The position numbers and the translations under genes are program-made. Source: Streptomyces bambusae (lineage in GTDB: Bacteria; Actinomycetota; Actinomycetes; Streptomycetales; Streptomycetaceae). From it: 33,354 bases of DNA. The DNA lies in assembly GCF_019400985.1 (NCBI RefSeq), contig NZ_WTFF01000035.1, forward strand, positions 1-33,354. The letters are read 5' to 3'. Each line of letters begins with the position of its first letter. Position 1 is the first letter of the stretch. A model generated the notes under the pieces. The model saw only the letters and a program-made list of their open reading frames with translations, did no database searches and was not told the origin of the DNA. Positions 13,543 through 22,465 of this stretch are shown one piece after another.

Positions 13543-15714
13543 ATGCACAAATCAAGATCAGTGGCGCTGGTTGCGGGGCTGATGGTGGGGCTGACGCTCC
13601 TCAGCACTCCTGGCGCCGGAGCCGTTGACGACTCGGTTACGGTCACCGCCACCTTCAACGACCCGGCCGGCACCGCGGCCCAGCAGGACGCGATACGCAA
13701 CCAGCTGATCTCGCTGGTCAACAGGGCGCCAGCAGGTTCGGAGATCAACGGTTCCGTCTACCTGATGACCGACGGCGGGGTGCGAAGCGCCCTGGTCGCG
13801 GCCAAGCAGCGCGGAGTCAGGGTCAAGGTCATAGTCGACGGGGACGCCGTCCCGGACATCGACCCGGACAGCGGCAAGGCCACCGGGTCCGAGTACTCCG
13901 CTCTCGCCGCGGCCAGCGGCCTGGGCACCGACCTGACCGCGGACTCGTGGGTGATGGCCTGCCCGGCGGCCCGCGGCTGCATCGGCAACCGCGACCTCGG
14001 GGGCGGCGACGACGGCGCGATCAACCACAACAAGTTCTTCCTGTTCTCCAAGGTCGGCACGACGGAGAACGTGGTCTTCCAGACCTCGGCGAACCTCACC
14101 ACCAGCCAGCGCCGCAACCTCTACAACAACGCGGTCACCCTCCCGGACAACGGGTCCGGCCTCTACACGGCGTACCGGTCGTACTGGCAGGACCTGCTGA
14201 CCTACGGGTCCTCCGGCACGGGCCTGGCCCACTACTACAAGACCCAGGACACCGGCCCGTACAAGACGTACTTCTTCCCGCGCCAGGAGAAGTCGGGCAC
14301 CACGTACTCCACGGACCCCGGCACGGACACCGTCGTCTCCCTGCTGAACAACATCGACTGCGCCGGTGGGACCAGCCGGATCCGGATCGGCATGTACGCC
14401 TTCACACGCCCCCAGGTGGCCGACAAGCTGGTCCAGCTCCAGGCCGCGGGATGCCAGGTGGAGCTGCTGCACAACGGCGAGGACGGGAACCTCGGCACCA
14501 CCGTCCAGAACGCGATCGCCGGCAAACTCGGCTACATCGCCCGCTGCGCGGGCACTGCGACGGGCAGCGACGGAACCTCGCGTACGATCGGTATCCACTC
14601 GAAGTACCTGCTCGTCGAGGGCACCTACCTGGGAGTCCCACAGCGCAAGCTGGTCTTCACGGGAAGCCACAACTACACCTTCCCCAACCTTCGCTCGCAC
14701 GACGAGACGCTGCTGAAGATCGACAACCCGGCGGTTTACGACGCGTTCAGGTCGAACTTCGAGACCGTCAAGGCAGGGCCGCACTGCACCAGCTGGCTGC
14801 AGGCCCCAGCCCCTGCCCCCGGTTGGAAGACCGCGGCCCTCGTCCAGACCAGCACCAGCCTCTACCACGGCATGCGTCTCGCCGACGGCTCCTGGACGGG
14901 GTTCACCGACGTCCGCTCCGAGGCCGGGGACATCAACGGCGTACGCACGGCCGCGGCTGCCGGCATCAATGCCGACACCCACGTCGTCGCCCTCGGTGGT
15001 GACGGCCGCATCTACCACACAGTCCGCACGTCCGACGGCACCTGGGGGAACTTCGGTGACGTCGGCGCGGTCGCCGGCGTCCTCAGCAACGTCACCCAGG
15101 TCTCTGCCGTCTCCATCGGCCTCGACCTGCACGTCGTAGCGGTCGCCAACGGCAAGGTCTTCCACACCATCCGCAACGCCACCGGTCACTGGACTCCCTT
15201 CGGTGACGTCGCCGGCGCCGTCGGACCGATCGGCACCGTGACCGCTGCTGCCACCGCCAGCGTCGGCGGCGAGCTGCAGCTCGTCGCGGTGAGCGGCGGC
15301 AAGGCCCTCCACACCATCCGCAACACTGCCGGGCAGTGGAGCAGTTGGGGTGACGTCGCCGGCGCGGCCGGGGCCACCGGCCCCGTCCGCTCCGTGAGCA
15401 TGGCCGGCACCGGTGGCGACGCGCAGATCGTCATCGCCACCGACAACGGCACCCGCCAGTACCACGCGATCCGCAACGCGGACCGGACCTGGACCTCCTT
15501 CGGTGACCTGAAGGACTACCTCGGAGCGGTCGCCGTCAAGTCCCTGGGCGCCGCCCACGTCGACGGCGAGCTCCAGCTCGCCGCCACCACCTCCGACGAC
15601 AAGCTCCTGCACATCATCCGCCACGCCGACGGCACCTGGACCCCGGCCACCACGGTCACGCTCCAGGACGTCACCGGGACCCTCGGCACCGCCTCCATCA
15701 CCGGCACGCTCTGA
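13543..15714 (+). CDS. Secreted phospholipase D-like protein with C-terminal propeller repeats
   Basis: This is a 723-residue protein from ATG 13543. Residues 1-27 are a signal peptide ([21 protein letters not shown]). The PLD-family halves each carry an HxK site: NHNKFFLF (His162, Lys164) followed by TSANLT, and [10 protein letters not shown] (His352, Lys354) followed by TGSHNYT. These form the two-part active site that hydrolyses or transfers phosphodiesters. Both lack the Asp of the classical HKD four residues on, as in many secreted relatives. From about residue 425 come six or more repeats with the ending W-x2-(F/W)-x-D-(V/L), such as WTGFTDV, WGNFGDV, WTPFGDV, WSSWGDV and WTSFGDL, typical of a beta-propeller that may bind sugars or surfaces. 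Likely exported phosphodiesterase or toxin-like enzyme. Confidence 0.9.
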   Translation: MHKSRSVALVAGLMVGLTLLSTPGAGAVDDSVTVTATFNDPAGTAAQQDAIRNQLISLVNRAPAGSEINGSVYLMTDGGVRSALVAAKQRGVRVKVIVDGDAVPDIDPDSGKATGSEYSALAAASGLGTDLTADSWVMACPAARGCIGNRDLGGGDDGAINHNKFFLFSKVGTTENVVFQTSANLTTSQRRNLYNNAVTLPDNGSGLYTAYRSYWQDLLTYGSSGTGLAHYYKTQDTGPYKTYFFPRQEKSGTTYSTDPGTDTVVSLLNNIDCAGGTSRIRIGMYAFTRPQVADKLVQLQAAGCQVELLHNGEDGNLGTTVQNAIAGKLGYIARCAGTATGSDGTSRTIGIHSKYLLVEGTYLGVPQRKLVFTGSHNYTFPNLRSHDETLLKIDNPAVYDAFRSNFETVKAGPHCTSWLQAPAPAPGWKTAALVQTSTSLYHGMRLADGSWTGFTDVRSEAGDINGVRTAAAAGINADTHVVALGGDGRIYHTVRTSDGTWGNFGDVGAVAGVLSNVTQVSAVSIGLDLHVVAVANGKVFHTIRNATGHWTPFGDVAGAVGPIGTVTAAATASVGGELQLVAVSGGKALHTIRNTAGQWSSWGDVAGAAGATGPVRSVSMAGTGGDAQIVIATDNGTRQYHAIRNADRTWTSFGDLKDYLGAVAVKSLGAAHVDGELQLAATTSDDKLLHIIRHADGTWTPATTVTLQDVTGTLGTASITGTL

Positions 15715-15729
15715 GGGCTGTCTCTCGGA

Positions 15730-16132
15730 TCAGGTGCGGAGCCGGGTGGGGATGCTGACCTTGTGCCCCCACCGGACGGTGCCGGCCGGGGAGCGAGTCG
15801 AGCAGGATCTGTCGTAGCTCGCCGCGGTGCACCTCGGGGCGGCCGCCCGTGCTGTCGTCGGCCTTGTCGAGCAGGACGGTGCCGTCCCGGTCGAGAACCC
15901 GCATCGCCTGGTGGCCCTCCAGGACGATGGCGTGGAACTCGTCCATCAGGCCGGCCTCCTTGAGGGCGAGCTGTCCGTTGTAGTCGTGGATGTCGAGCAG
16001 CCCGCCCTGCGCGCGAACCGTCGGGGAGGACTCCGCCTCGTAGACCGTGGCCGGGATTCCGTGGACGTGCAGGACGCGGGCCAGAGTGAGTCCGCCGAGT
16101 CCGGCGCCGATGATCGTGACGGGCATGTGCAT
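15730..16132 (-). pseudogene. Truncated FAD-dependent monooxygenase
   Basis: From ATG 16132 (AGGAG five bases upstream) the protein starts [20 protein letters not shown], the GxGxxG FAD-binding fingerprint. It continues as a group A flavoprotein monooxygenase ([36 protein letters not shown]). After DSLP a one-base change is needed to keep the family sequence ([11 protein letters not shown]), and the frame then stops at 15730. About two thirds of a normal 380-400 residue enzyme is missing. The break lies next to the convergent phospholipase gene end, so a deletion removed the rest. Confidence 0.8.
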
Positions 16133-16421
16133 GGTGACTCCTGGGGATCGGGGCCGCCCAGTGAGTTCTGGCCGGCCGTTCCTGGAACGTTGCAGGGCCT
16201 CGTCGACAAGCCGCCGACATCGAACCGGCAGCCGCCGATGGATGACCGACACCGCATCTCAGTCCCGACACCTGCCCGGAATGGGGTGCGGTCCTGTATC
16301 CGGGTCGATCGTGCTCACGCGCGTTCTCGCACCGCTCCGCCGGCGACGGAACCCGGTTCCCGTGCGTCGCCCTGCGGTCCAGAAGGGGCCTTCGCCACCC
16401 CCGGTCGAGGACTGTGCTGGT

Positions 16422-16682
16422 TCACAGCCGGACGGCCGGCCAGATGGTCACGGCCGCGGTTACGGTGAGTCCGGCGTTGAGTACGATCCGGCGGTCTTCG
16501 CCGCTCAGGTGGACGGTGATCGCGCCGATCTGCAGGAGTACGAAGCCGATGGCCGCGGCCGGCGCCAGTGAGGGAGCGATGCCGGTCAGCGGCGGCAGTA
16601 CCAGGCCGGTCGCGCCGAGTATTTCGACCGCCCCCAGCACCCTGAGGGCGGGCAGGGGTACGCGGTCGACCCAGGCCATCAT
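16422..16682 (-). pseudogene. DoxX-family membrane protein, N-terminally truncated
   Basis: The 86 residues contain three hydrophobic helices (VLGAVEILGATGLVLPPL, APAAAIGFVLLQIGAITVHL, LNAGLTVTAAVTIWPAV) and the MAWVDRVPLPALRVLG segment typical of the middle and end of DoxX-like proteins. The first helix, about 40 residues, is missing. The apparent start has no ribosome site and lies 26 bases after the cupin stop. Either the gene lost its 5' end or the start was misplaced by a frameshift. 16133-16421 between this gene and the monooxygenase fragment shows no feature. Confidence 0.65.
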
Positions 16683-16708
16683 CGGTCGGCCGTGCCGTGC
16701 CGTCGGCT

Positions 16709-17203
16709 TCAGCCGCGGTCGGTGGCGGGCTCGGTCGCGTAGTGGCTCATCGCGTCGATGTTGGCCTGTGGAGTCAGCGGCCGGCCGCCGGCGAGCACCT
16801 CCTGGAGGTCTCGGAAGTACTGCACGTACAGGTCGGGTGTGAACGTGCTGAGCATGACGGCAGGTTGGTCGGTCAGGTTGGCGAAGGTGTGAGGGGTGCC
16901 GGGCGGAACCATCACGAGCGTGCCCGTGGTGGCGTCGTGGTCCTGGTCCCCTACGGTGAACCGGACGGTCCCGGAGAGGACGTAGAAGCCCTCGTCGTGC
17001 CGGCCGTGGCGGTGCTGCGGCGGTCCCTGGGTGTGCGGGGCGAGGACGGACTCGGCGATCGCGAGGCGGTGCCCGGTGTGGCTGCCGTCCTCCAGGACGC
17101 GCATGCGCGTGGTGCCCAGAACAATCGTCTCGCCCTCGCCGGGACCCACCACCGACAGGGCGGGTCCGGTCTGCGGCTCGCTGATTCGTGCTTCTTCGGT
17201 CAT
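16709..17203 (-). CDS. Cupin-domain protein
   Basis: This is a 164-residue single-domain cupin starting MTEEARISEPQTG from ATG 17203; a GTG two codons earlier is possible. Cupin motif 1 is HTQGPPQHRHGRHDEGFYVL, supplying metal-binding His and Glu. Motif 2 is PPGTPHTFAN. Such proteins are small dioxygenases, isomerases or metabolite-binding proteins, and the substrate is unknown. It is divergent from a LysR regulator across an 81-base gap with a LysR box, so it is probably that regulator's target. The DoxX fragment lies just downstream and may once have been part of the same operon. Confidence 0.85.
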   Translation of the reverse strand: MTEEARISEPQTGPALSVVGPGEGETIVLGTTRMRVLEDGSHTGHRLAIAESVLAPHTQGPPQHRHGRHDEGFYVLSGTVRFTVGDQDHDATTGTLVMVPPGTPHTFANLTDQPAVMLSTFTPDLYVQYFRDLQEVLAGGRPLTPQANIDAMSHYATEPATDRG

Positions 17204-17259
17204 GGCCACCAGTGCACCGCCCGAGCTGCTTCAGTGTCCAAGACCCGTTCCACGGCGCC

Positions 17260-17276
17260 GATACCAGGTGGGTATC
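17260..17276. promoter_or_regulatory. LysR-type operator between cupin and lysR-type genes
   Basis: GATACC-AGGTG-GGTATC is a perfect 6+6 palindrome containing ATAC-N7-GTAT and the T-N11-A core of LysR boxes. It lies 8 bases before the regulator's GTG and 57 bases before the cupin start, in the right place for autoregulation and control of the cupin gene. Confidence 0.75.
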
Positions 17277-17284
17277 GTTGCAGC

Positions 17285-18136
17285 GTGGAGCTACGTACCT
17301 TGCGCTACTTCGTCGCGGTCGCCGAGGAACTCCACTTCGGCCGGGCCGCCACCCGACTGCACATGAGCCAGCCGCCGCTGAGCCGGGCGGTCAAGCAGTT
17401 GGAAGCTGAGATCGGGGCCCTGCTCTTCGCCCGCTCGCCCACCGGCGTCACGCTCACTCCGGTGGGCACGGTGCTGCTCGACGAGGCGCGCGCCCTGCTC
17501 GACCATGCCGACCGCGTCCAGGTACGCGTGAGCGCGGCAGCCGGCGCCGCGACCATCACCATCGGCATCCTGGGCGACGGCGCCGACCCGGGACTGTCCC
17601 GGCTGGCCGCCGCCTACCGCCGAAGCCGCCCCAGCATCGACATCCGCATCCGCGACACCGACCTGAGCGACCCCACCTGCGGGCTGCGCGCCGGACTGGT
17701 CGACGTCGCGCTGACTCGGGCGCCGTTCGACGAAACCGGCCTGACGGTCCGTACGCTGCGGACCGATCCGGTCGGCGTGGTCCTGCGCGTCGACGATCCG
17801 CTGGCCCGCCGCGACGGCCTGCGACTGGCCGAGCTGAGCGACCGTCGCTGGTTCCAGTTCCCGCAGGGCACCGACCCCGTTTGGCAGTCGTACTGGAACG
17901 GCGGCAGGCCGCGCGAGGGCCCAGTGGTGCGCGCCGTCCAGGAATGTCTGCAGGCGGTGCTGTGGAACGGTACGATGGGCCTTGCCCCGCTCGGACACGA
18001 CCTGCCCGCGGAGCTGGCCATGGTTCCGCTGATCGACATGCCGCCGAGCCGAGTGGTGGCGGCGTGGAACAAGGGCGACGCCAACCCGTTGATCCGATCC
18101 TTCATCGAGACCGCGACCACCGCCTACCGTCACTGA
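17285..18136 (+). CDS. LysR-family transcriptional regulator
   Basis: This is a 283-residue protein from GTG 17285. It opens MELRTLRYFVAVAEELHFGR and continues with AATRLHMSQPPLSRAVKQLE, the standard LysR winged helix. The effector-binding domain follows (ITIGILGDGADPGLSRLAAA, LRAGLVDVALTRAPFD). The frame is open far upstream, but this GTG gives the canonical N-terminus. The LysR box ends 8 bases before it, which leaves no room for an ordinary promoter plus ribosome site. The transcript may be leaderless, or transcription may begin inside the box region. It probably controls the divergent cupin gene in response to an unknown small molecule. Confidence 0.9.
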   Translation: MELRTLRYFVAVAEELHFGRAATRLHMSQPPLSRAVKQLEAEIGALLFARSPTGVTLTPVGTVLLDEARALLDHADRVQVRVSAAAGAATITIGILGDGADPGLSRLAAAYRRSRPSIDIRIRDTDLSDPTCGLRAGLVDVALTRAPFDETGLTVRTLRTDPVGVVLRVDDPLARRDGLRLAELSDRRWFQFPQGTDPVWQSYWNGGRPREGPVVRAVQECLQAVLWNGTMGLAPLGHDLPAELAMVPLIDMPPSRVVAAWNKGDANPLIRSFIETATTAYRH

Positions 18137-18185
18137 GCAACCGGCGGTTCTGACTCGGGTTCTGTGGATCGCGAAACGTCCCCTT

Positions 18186-18653
18186 TCATGCGAGTAGGAC
18201 GCGTTTGCGGAGGAACCGGAAGCCTACGCGGCCGAACACCTCGCCTTTGAGCGCCTTTGACCCTGTTGGCGTGTCCTTCGACGACGCCGGAGTTCCAGGG
18301 CAGGGGGGCGTCGAGGTTCAGGGCGCGCAAGGTCACCATTGCTCGGTCAGCTCCTTGGCGGTGGGGCGGTCGGAGGGGTCCGAGGGCCGGCCACAGCGGC
18401 TCTCCATCGAGGGCGAGGCCGTGCAGCAGCTGCTTATCGGCGGCCGCCACCAGGTCCGGCCGCCGGTCCTGGACCAGCGACCCGCGGCGCGTCTGCACCA
18501 GCACGGCGCCGCTCGGCCCGGCCGGGGTGAGCAGAGGCGCCGGGCGCCTGTGCGGCTTCTGCTTTTCGCCACCCCTGCACGCAACGCGGCCGGACCCGGC
18601 AGGGCTTCCGCTGCCTGCGCCGGCACCAGCTCAACCGGCGGCCGGAGCATCAT
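18186..18653 (-). pseudogene. ISL3-type transposase remnant
   Basis: Reading leftwards, the sequence ends in the ISL3 C-terminal signature PLPWNSGVVEGHANRVK. After a one-base shift it continues KALKGEVFGRVGFRFLRKRV and stops at 18186. Upstream fragments in two frames (DRRPDLVAAADKQLLHGLAL, DRPTAKELTEQW) fit the helical middle of the same family. The catalytic N-terminal half is absent. It is immobile debris. The DNA at 18654-18852 shows nothing recognisable. Confidence 0.7.
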
Positions 18654-18852
18654 CCCGGGATCTCCCTCACGATCCCCCTTCCAGGGTCAGCCCGACAGCC
18701 CGGCACGATCCGGCGGGACGAGCGCCGCGTCATCCGTCCGAGGGGCGCGGCAGGGCCGCCAGGGGCATCGAGCCATTCTCTCCGGTGTGCGGCCCGGTGA
18801 CCGGCAGCGGGCGAGGAACGGCGAGACGGTAGCTCCCGCGCACGGCCGGGGG

Positions 18853-19085
18853 CTACCGTAGCCGCCACAGCCCCTCGTCCACGCGGATCCCGGGCAGGCC
18901 CGGCACCGCTGCCGTGGCCGCCCAGAACTCGTACCGTCGTCCTCCTCGTCCTCCTCGTTCATCGCGACCCGAAGGCGTCTGCCGTCGTCGAGGATCACCG
19001 ACCACAGCCCCGGGCGGTTCGGTGTCGCCGTACAGCACGTACACACCGAAGTGGGCGGGGAGGGGCCGACGTCCGCGGTGGTCAC
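18853..19085 (-). pseudogene. Small conserved hypothetical protein broken by frameshifts
   Basis: A protein of about 75 residues can be traced leftwards through alternating frames. GTG 19085 starts MTTADVGP; LPAHFGVYVLYGDTEPP and GLWSVILDDGRRLRVAMNEE follow after single-base shifts (one is an extra G in a GGGG run). The end is YEFWAATAAVPGLPGIRVDE and GLWRLR before the stop at 18853. The pieces join into one coherent acidic protein, so this is a real but damaged gene, or the base calls contain indels. I know no function for it. Confidence 0.55.
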
Positions 19086-19115
19086 GGCGTGGCGACGCAG
19101 GAGAACGGCACTGGC

Positions 19116-20009
19116 TCAGGTCCGTACGGATCGCTCCACTTCGTCGAGGAAGGCCGGCACCCGCTCGTTGAAGATCCCCACCGGGATGCCGTGCCCCGCA
19201 CCGGGCACGATCTCGGTCCGTACGTCCGGGATGAGGCGCTGTGCGCGGGCCTCGGCACGGCGGGAGTGCATGACGCGGTCGGCGCCGCCGAGCAGCACGA
19301 GAGCAGGCACCCTGATCGAGCCCAGTTCCTCGTCGCTCATGCGCTGTGGCTGCGGCAACCGCAGGCGGAATCCGTTGATCGCGTCCAGCGACAGCCGCAT
19401 CCCCGCCTCGGCTTCCTCCGCGCTCACGCCGGTCTCACCGATCAGGCGGGTGAACCAGCGGCGCTGGAAGCCGTCGGAGCCGCTGACGGCACCGGCGATG
19501 GCGCCCAGCAGGAATCCGGGTTTGAGCGGGGCGAGGGCCCGCGGCGGGTCGTACACGGCCACCGACGCGATCCGCCCCGGGACGAGCACGGTCTGCTGGA
19601 GCGCCACCCAGCCGCCGTACGAATGCCCGATCAGGTGAACCCGCTCCAGCCCCAGTCCGGCAAGGGCGGCCTCCAGCCAGGCAGCCGCGTCGTCGGCGCT
19701 GCCGATCGGAAGGCTCTGCGAGCTGTACCCGGGCTCGCCCACACGGTCGACCGCCAGTACGCGCCGCCCTCCCCGGGCCAACGCCTCGACGTGTGGGGCC
19801 CATTCGGCAGGTGTCGCGCTCCGCCCGTGCAGCAGTACGACGGGGGTCCGCTCGCCCGCACCGTAGGCGTGGACCCGCGTCCTTCCGAAGCGGGTCGGGA
19901 CGTCCAGCTCCTCGCGCGGCTCGGGCCAGAACGCCATGGCCCGGTCGTAGGCGGCCAGTACGCGCGTCCGCGCCGCGTCTTCGGCGAAGGAACCAGTCCG
20001 TGCCGTCAT
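19116..20009 (-). CDS. Alpha/beta hydrolase
   Basis: This is a 297-residue protein from ATG 20009, with GGGAGG five bases upstream; the longer frame to 20156 is rejected. Oxyanion segment VVLLHGRSATPAEW, nucleophile elbow LIGHSYGGW (Ser130), acid region LVLLGGADRVMHSRRA and catalytic His in PGAGHGIPVGIFNERV are all in place. A cap of about 70 residues lies between the strands after the nucleophile. The family includes esterases, epoxide hydrolases and haloperoxidases. No halide-binding or epoxide Tyr pattern is obvious, so the substrate is unknown. It stands alone between pseudogenes. Confidence 0.85.
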   Translation of the reverse strand: MTARTGSFAEDAARTRVLAAYDRAMAFWPEPREELDVPTRFGRTRVHAYGAGERTPVVLLHGRSATPAEWAPHVEALARGGRRVLAVDRVGEPGYSSQSLPIGSADDAAAWLEAALAGLGLERVHLIGHSYGGWVALQQTVLVPGRIASVAVYDPPRALAPLKPGFLLGAIAGAVSGSDGFQRRWFTRLIGETGVSAEEAEAGMRLSLDAINGFRLRLPQPQRMSDEELGSIRVPALVLLGGADRVMHSRRAEARAQRLIPDVRTEIVPGAGHGIPVGIFNERVPAFLDEVERSVRT

Positions 20010-20108
20010 CGTTGCCTCCCTGGAAAAGCGGCCCGTGCGGCCCTGAAATGATCTTCGCAGGAGGGCGGAACAGGTCATACATGGGGGCCGCAAGTCCCAA
20101 AACCGAGA

Positions 20109-20453
20109 GATCGCACCTGGGACGTAGACGTCGACTCCACCGTATGCCGGGCACACCAGGACGCCGCCGTGGCGGCGGCAGGGAGGACCTCCAGAAGGAA
20201 CCGCCCCGCGGGATCTCCGTCGAGCCGCCGGACCATGGTCCCGGACCGTGTCCGCAACCGGCTGGGGCGCAGCTCACAAGGCGGGCGGCCGCCGAAGTTC
20301 GACAAAGCCGACTACCAGGAGCGGCACGCCGTCGAGTGCGGGATCAACCACCTCGAACGGCACCGCGCTGTCGCCACGAGAGACGACGAACTCGCCGTCC
20401 GCTACGAAGCGACGGTGCTGGTCGCAGCCGCAGCCAACAACGAATGGCCGTGA
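20109..20453 (+). pseudogene. IS5-family transposase remnant with internal deletion
   Basis: One + frame carries [17 protein letters not shown], the region around the first catalytic Asp. After an unrelated or deleted stretch come [20 protein letters not shown] and [20 protein letters not shown], the C-terminal region with the family's Glu, ending at TGA 20453. Most of the core between the two is missing. Terminal repeats were not located. The remnant lies upstream of the alpha/beta hydrolase in divergent orientation. Confidence 0.75.
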
Positions 20454-20613
20454 CCAGCACAGCGGGGCGGTGTGGTCGGGCTCGGGCCCTACTGCGGGCC
20501 GGCGGTCGGAGCAGGAGGTTCGAGAGGTTGAGAGCCGAGATGTCCCGCCTCCGGCACCGACTCCGGTTCCGTCCACGGGTCGCCACGCCATGCCGTGTCG
20601 ATGACCCCTCCAT

Positions 20614-20626
20614 CTGTCAAGCCCCG
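20614..20626. repeat. Intergenic 13-base word CTGTCAAGCCCCG, copy 1
   Basis: This is the first of three identical copies in the window (others at 26792 and 27820). It lies 160 bases before the first exported-protein gene, in a 333-base gap (20454-20786) that otherwise shows no gene. Copies 1 and 2 stay similar for five more bases (TTCCG after a 3-base gap). Confidence 0.6.
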
Positions 20627-20786
20627 AAATTCCGGATCGTGCGGAAAATCGCTGGCCAGGGCTTACTCGAAGGCAGGGGAAAACACCCAGCAGGTGGCCC
20701 GCTCGAACTGCCCGGGACGACCCGACGGCACGGTTCGCGGGACCTTTCAACAATCGATTTGCCCTTATGTCGGAGGAAGATTCCTG

Positions 20787-21251
20787 ATGAAGCGCATTGT
20801 GATGCTCACTGCGTCAGCCGCCATCGTCGCAGGAGGCGCACTGCTGCCCACTGGTGCCATGGCCGCTGAATCGGCGCAGTACGCCGGCGCCACGACCACG
20901 GTGACGGGTGACGACGACTCGATCGCCACGATGTCGAGCCTGAAGAGGCAAGAAGCCGTGAACGCGATCACCACCTGGGGGAATGAGCAGCAGGACCTGC
21001 GCAGGACGGCGGAGCGGCAGCTCGACCAAACGGAGCAGGTCGAGAAGCTACGGGACGGCAAAACATTCGAAGAATTCGGGGCCTTTTTCGGCCACGACCC
21101 CGGTGCGAAGAACGAACTGAAACAGGAATCTGAATTCCTGCAGGACGCGAAGAACAGCAGCTTCAAGCAGTCCGGGAAAGATGAAGGAAGCCTCGATTTC
21201 GGAACGTGCGCCGGGTGCTCCGAGGGGCCGGTAGCCCCGGACGTCCGATAG
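20787..21251 (+). CDS. Exported protein with C-terminal GTCAGCS motif, paralogue 1
   Basis: This is a 154-residue protein from ATG 20787, with GGAGGAAG seven bases upstream. Residues 1-26 are a Sec signal peptide (IVMLTASAAIVAGGALLPTG, cleavage after AMA). The mature part is charged and helical (LKRQEAVNAITTWGNEQQDL, QLDQTEQVEKLRDGKTFEEF), then FGHDPGAKNE, and ends GSLDFGTCAGCS...PDVR. The next gene codes a paralogue sharing GHD-x-G-x-KNE and the end motif. The two Cys form C-x2-C and may make a disulfide or bind metal. I recognise no family. A precursor of a small exported peptide or a structural cell-surface protein is possible. Confidence 0.8.
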   Translation: MKRIVMLTASAAIVAGGALLPTGAMAAESAQYAGATTTVTGDDDSIATMSSLKRQEAVNAITTWGNEQQDLRRTAERQLDQTEQVEKLRDGKTFEEFGAFFGHDPGAKNELKQESEFLQDAKNSSFKQSGKDEGSLDFGTCAGCSEGPVAPDVR

Positions 21252-21280
21252 CGCCAATGATATCGAGATGGGAGACAGAA

Positions 21281-21772
21281 ATGGGTATCAGCTTGTGGGG
21301 ACGGCGCTTCGCGGTCGCGGCGTCGGGCGTTCTGGTCGCAGGATGCAGTGTCTTCTCCCTCAGCGCATGGGCGGCCCCGGCGCCGACAGCCGCCGCAGCG
21401 CAGGCCGCCATGCCGCAGGACGACAGCGACCGATCCGCGATCACCCGGGTGCTGCGCCTCCAGCACCAGGAGGTCATCGAAGCCAACCGCAGGGCCCAAA
21501 CCAAGGCCGAAGAACAGGACCGGGCACTGGCGGCCAGGCAGGCACTGAGCGAGCACCAGAGAAGGCTCGAGACCATGAAGGGGGGCGACACGCTCAACGG
21601 CCTCGCGGGCCATGACAATGGGGTCAAGAACGAACGGGCCCGGACCGCGGGAGACCTCCTGACGGGCACGCGAACCGGAGGTGACTCCGAGCCGGCGAAT
21701 GGTGACGGCAGCGTCGACTACGGAACCTGTGCCGGGTGCTCCTCCGCGGAGTCCTACCCGGATCTCCGATAG
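21281..21772 (+). CDS. Exported protein with C-terminal GTCAGCS motif, paralogue 2
   Basis: This is a 163-residue protein from ATG 21281 (GGAG 6 bases upstream), 29 bases after the first paralogue, so the two probably share a transcript. The N-terminus GRRFAVAASGVLVAGCSVFS is a signal sequence. VAGC could act as a lipobox, or cleavage could follow AWA. The charged helical middle (VIEANRRAQTKAEEQDRAL) and AGHDNGVKNERARTAGDL align with paralogue 1. The end is GSVDYGTCAGCSSAESYPDL and Arg. The strongest conservation between the paralogues is at the extreme C-terminus, which marks it as the functional part. No modifying enzyme, protease or transporter lies next to them. Confidence 0.8.
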   Translation: MGISLWGRRFAVAASGVLVAGCSVFSLSAWAAPAPTAAAAQAAMPQDDSDRSAITRVLRLQHQEVIEANRRAQTKAEEQDRALAARQALSEHQRRLETMKGGDTLNGLAGHDNGVKNERARTAGDLLTGTRTGGDSEPANGDGSVDYGTCAGCSSAESYPDLR

Positions 21773-21944
21773 CCGCGGCGCTCAGCGAGCCGCGCGAGAT
21801 GACTGCCTCCCCCGGACGGCAACAGGCCCGCCCCGCTCAACCGTCGGCCGCAGCCGGCTCCGCCCCGAACCAGACCAGATCCTCCGGACGTGCGTCAGGC
21901 GCAGCCGCTTGGACCTGAGCGGTGCCGACGGACGCCGCCGTGGT

Positions 21945-22130
21945 CTATGGTTCGGCGGCACTCACCTCCACCAGGATCCGCTGCCGCTCGTAGGCGGACA
22001 TCCGGGCCAGCTCGTGAGCGGCTGGTCGGCTCGACGACCCCGCTGTCGGACCAGAAGCGGATCGTGCGCACGGAGAGCCCGGTGCGGCGGGCGAGCTCGC
22101 CGGTGGGCAACAACTCGGTGCGGTCGTTTA
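21945..22130 (-). pseudogene. MerR-family regulator remnant
   Basis: The leftward frame has LLPTGELARRTGLSVRTIRF and WSDSGVVEPT, a MerR helix-turn-helix. A frame change then leads into AAHELARMSAYERQRILVEV and SAAEP before a stop at 21945, a plausible regulator C-terminus. The middle of the protein is missing, so this is an internal deletion. No good start codon is visible. 22131-22465 shows no feature beyond a short palindrome GGGCCT-GGC-AGGCCC near 22227. Confidence 0.6.
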
Positions 22131-22465
22131 CGAGGACAACCTTCGACCCTCCAGCGGGTGGGGGGTCAAGCACCCGGCTGCCCAGCCCGCAAGCTGCGCG
22201 GACATCGCCCACGCCCGACAGTTGGGCCTGGCAGGCCCCTCGTCGACGGTCCCGCCGTAGAGGTCTTCGGCCGGCCACCCGAACACCCAAGCTCTCCTGT
22301 CTCGCAGGCCGGTGGACTCCGCTCACCGGCCTGCGAGGCTTCCGCGTGCCCTGGTCCGGCACGGCCTCAGCCGGGAGAACGGCTCAGGACTTTGCCGTCC
22401 GGGCCACGCGGGGTCGAGTGGCCGACACGGTGGGTCGTTGCGGGTTCAGGCGGTTTCTCCAGTGC

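Noticed and set aside
13558..15624. Leftward frame of 688 residues opposite the phospholipase gene
   Set aside because: The + strand has signal peptide, HxK sites and repeats; the opposite frame has none and is a shadow.
20787..21772. RiPP (modified peptide) cluster
   Set aside because: No modification enzyme, peptidase or transporter is adjacent. The tail motif alone is not enough, so only a weaker claim is kept.
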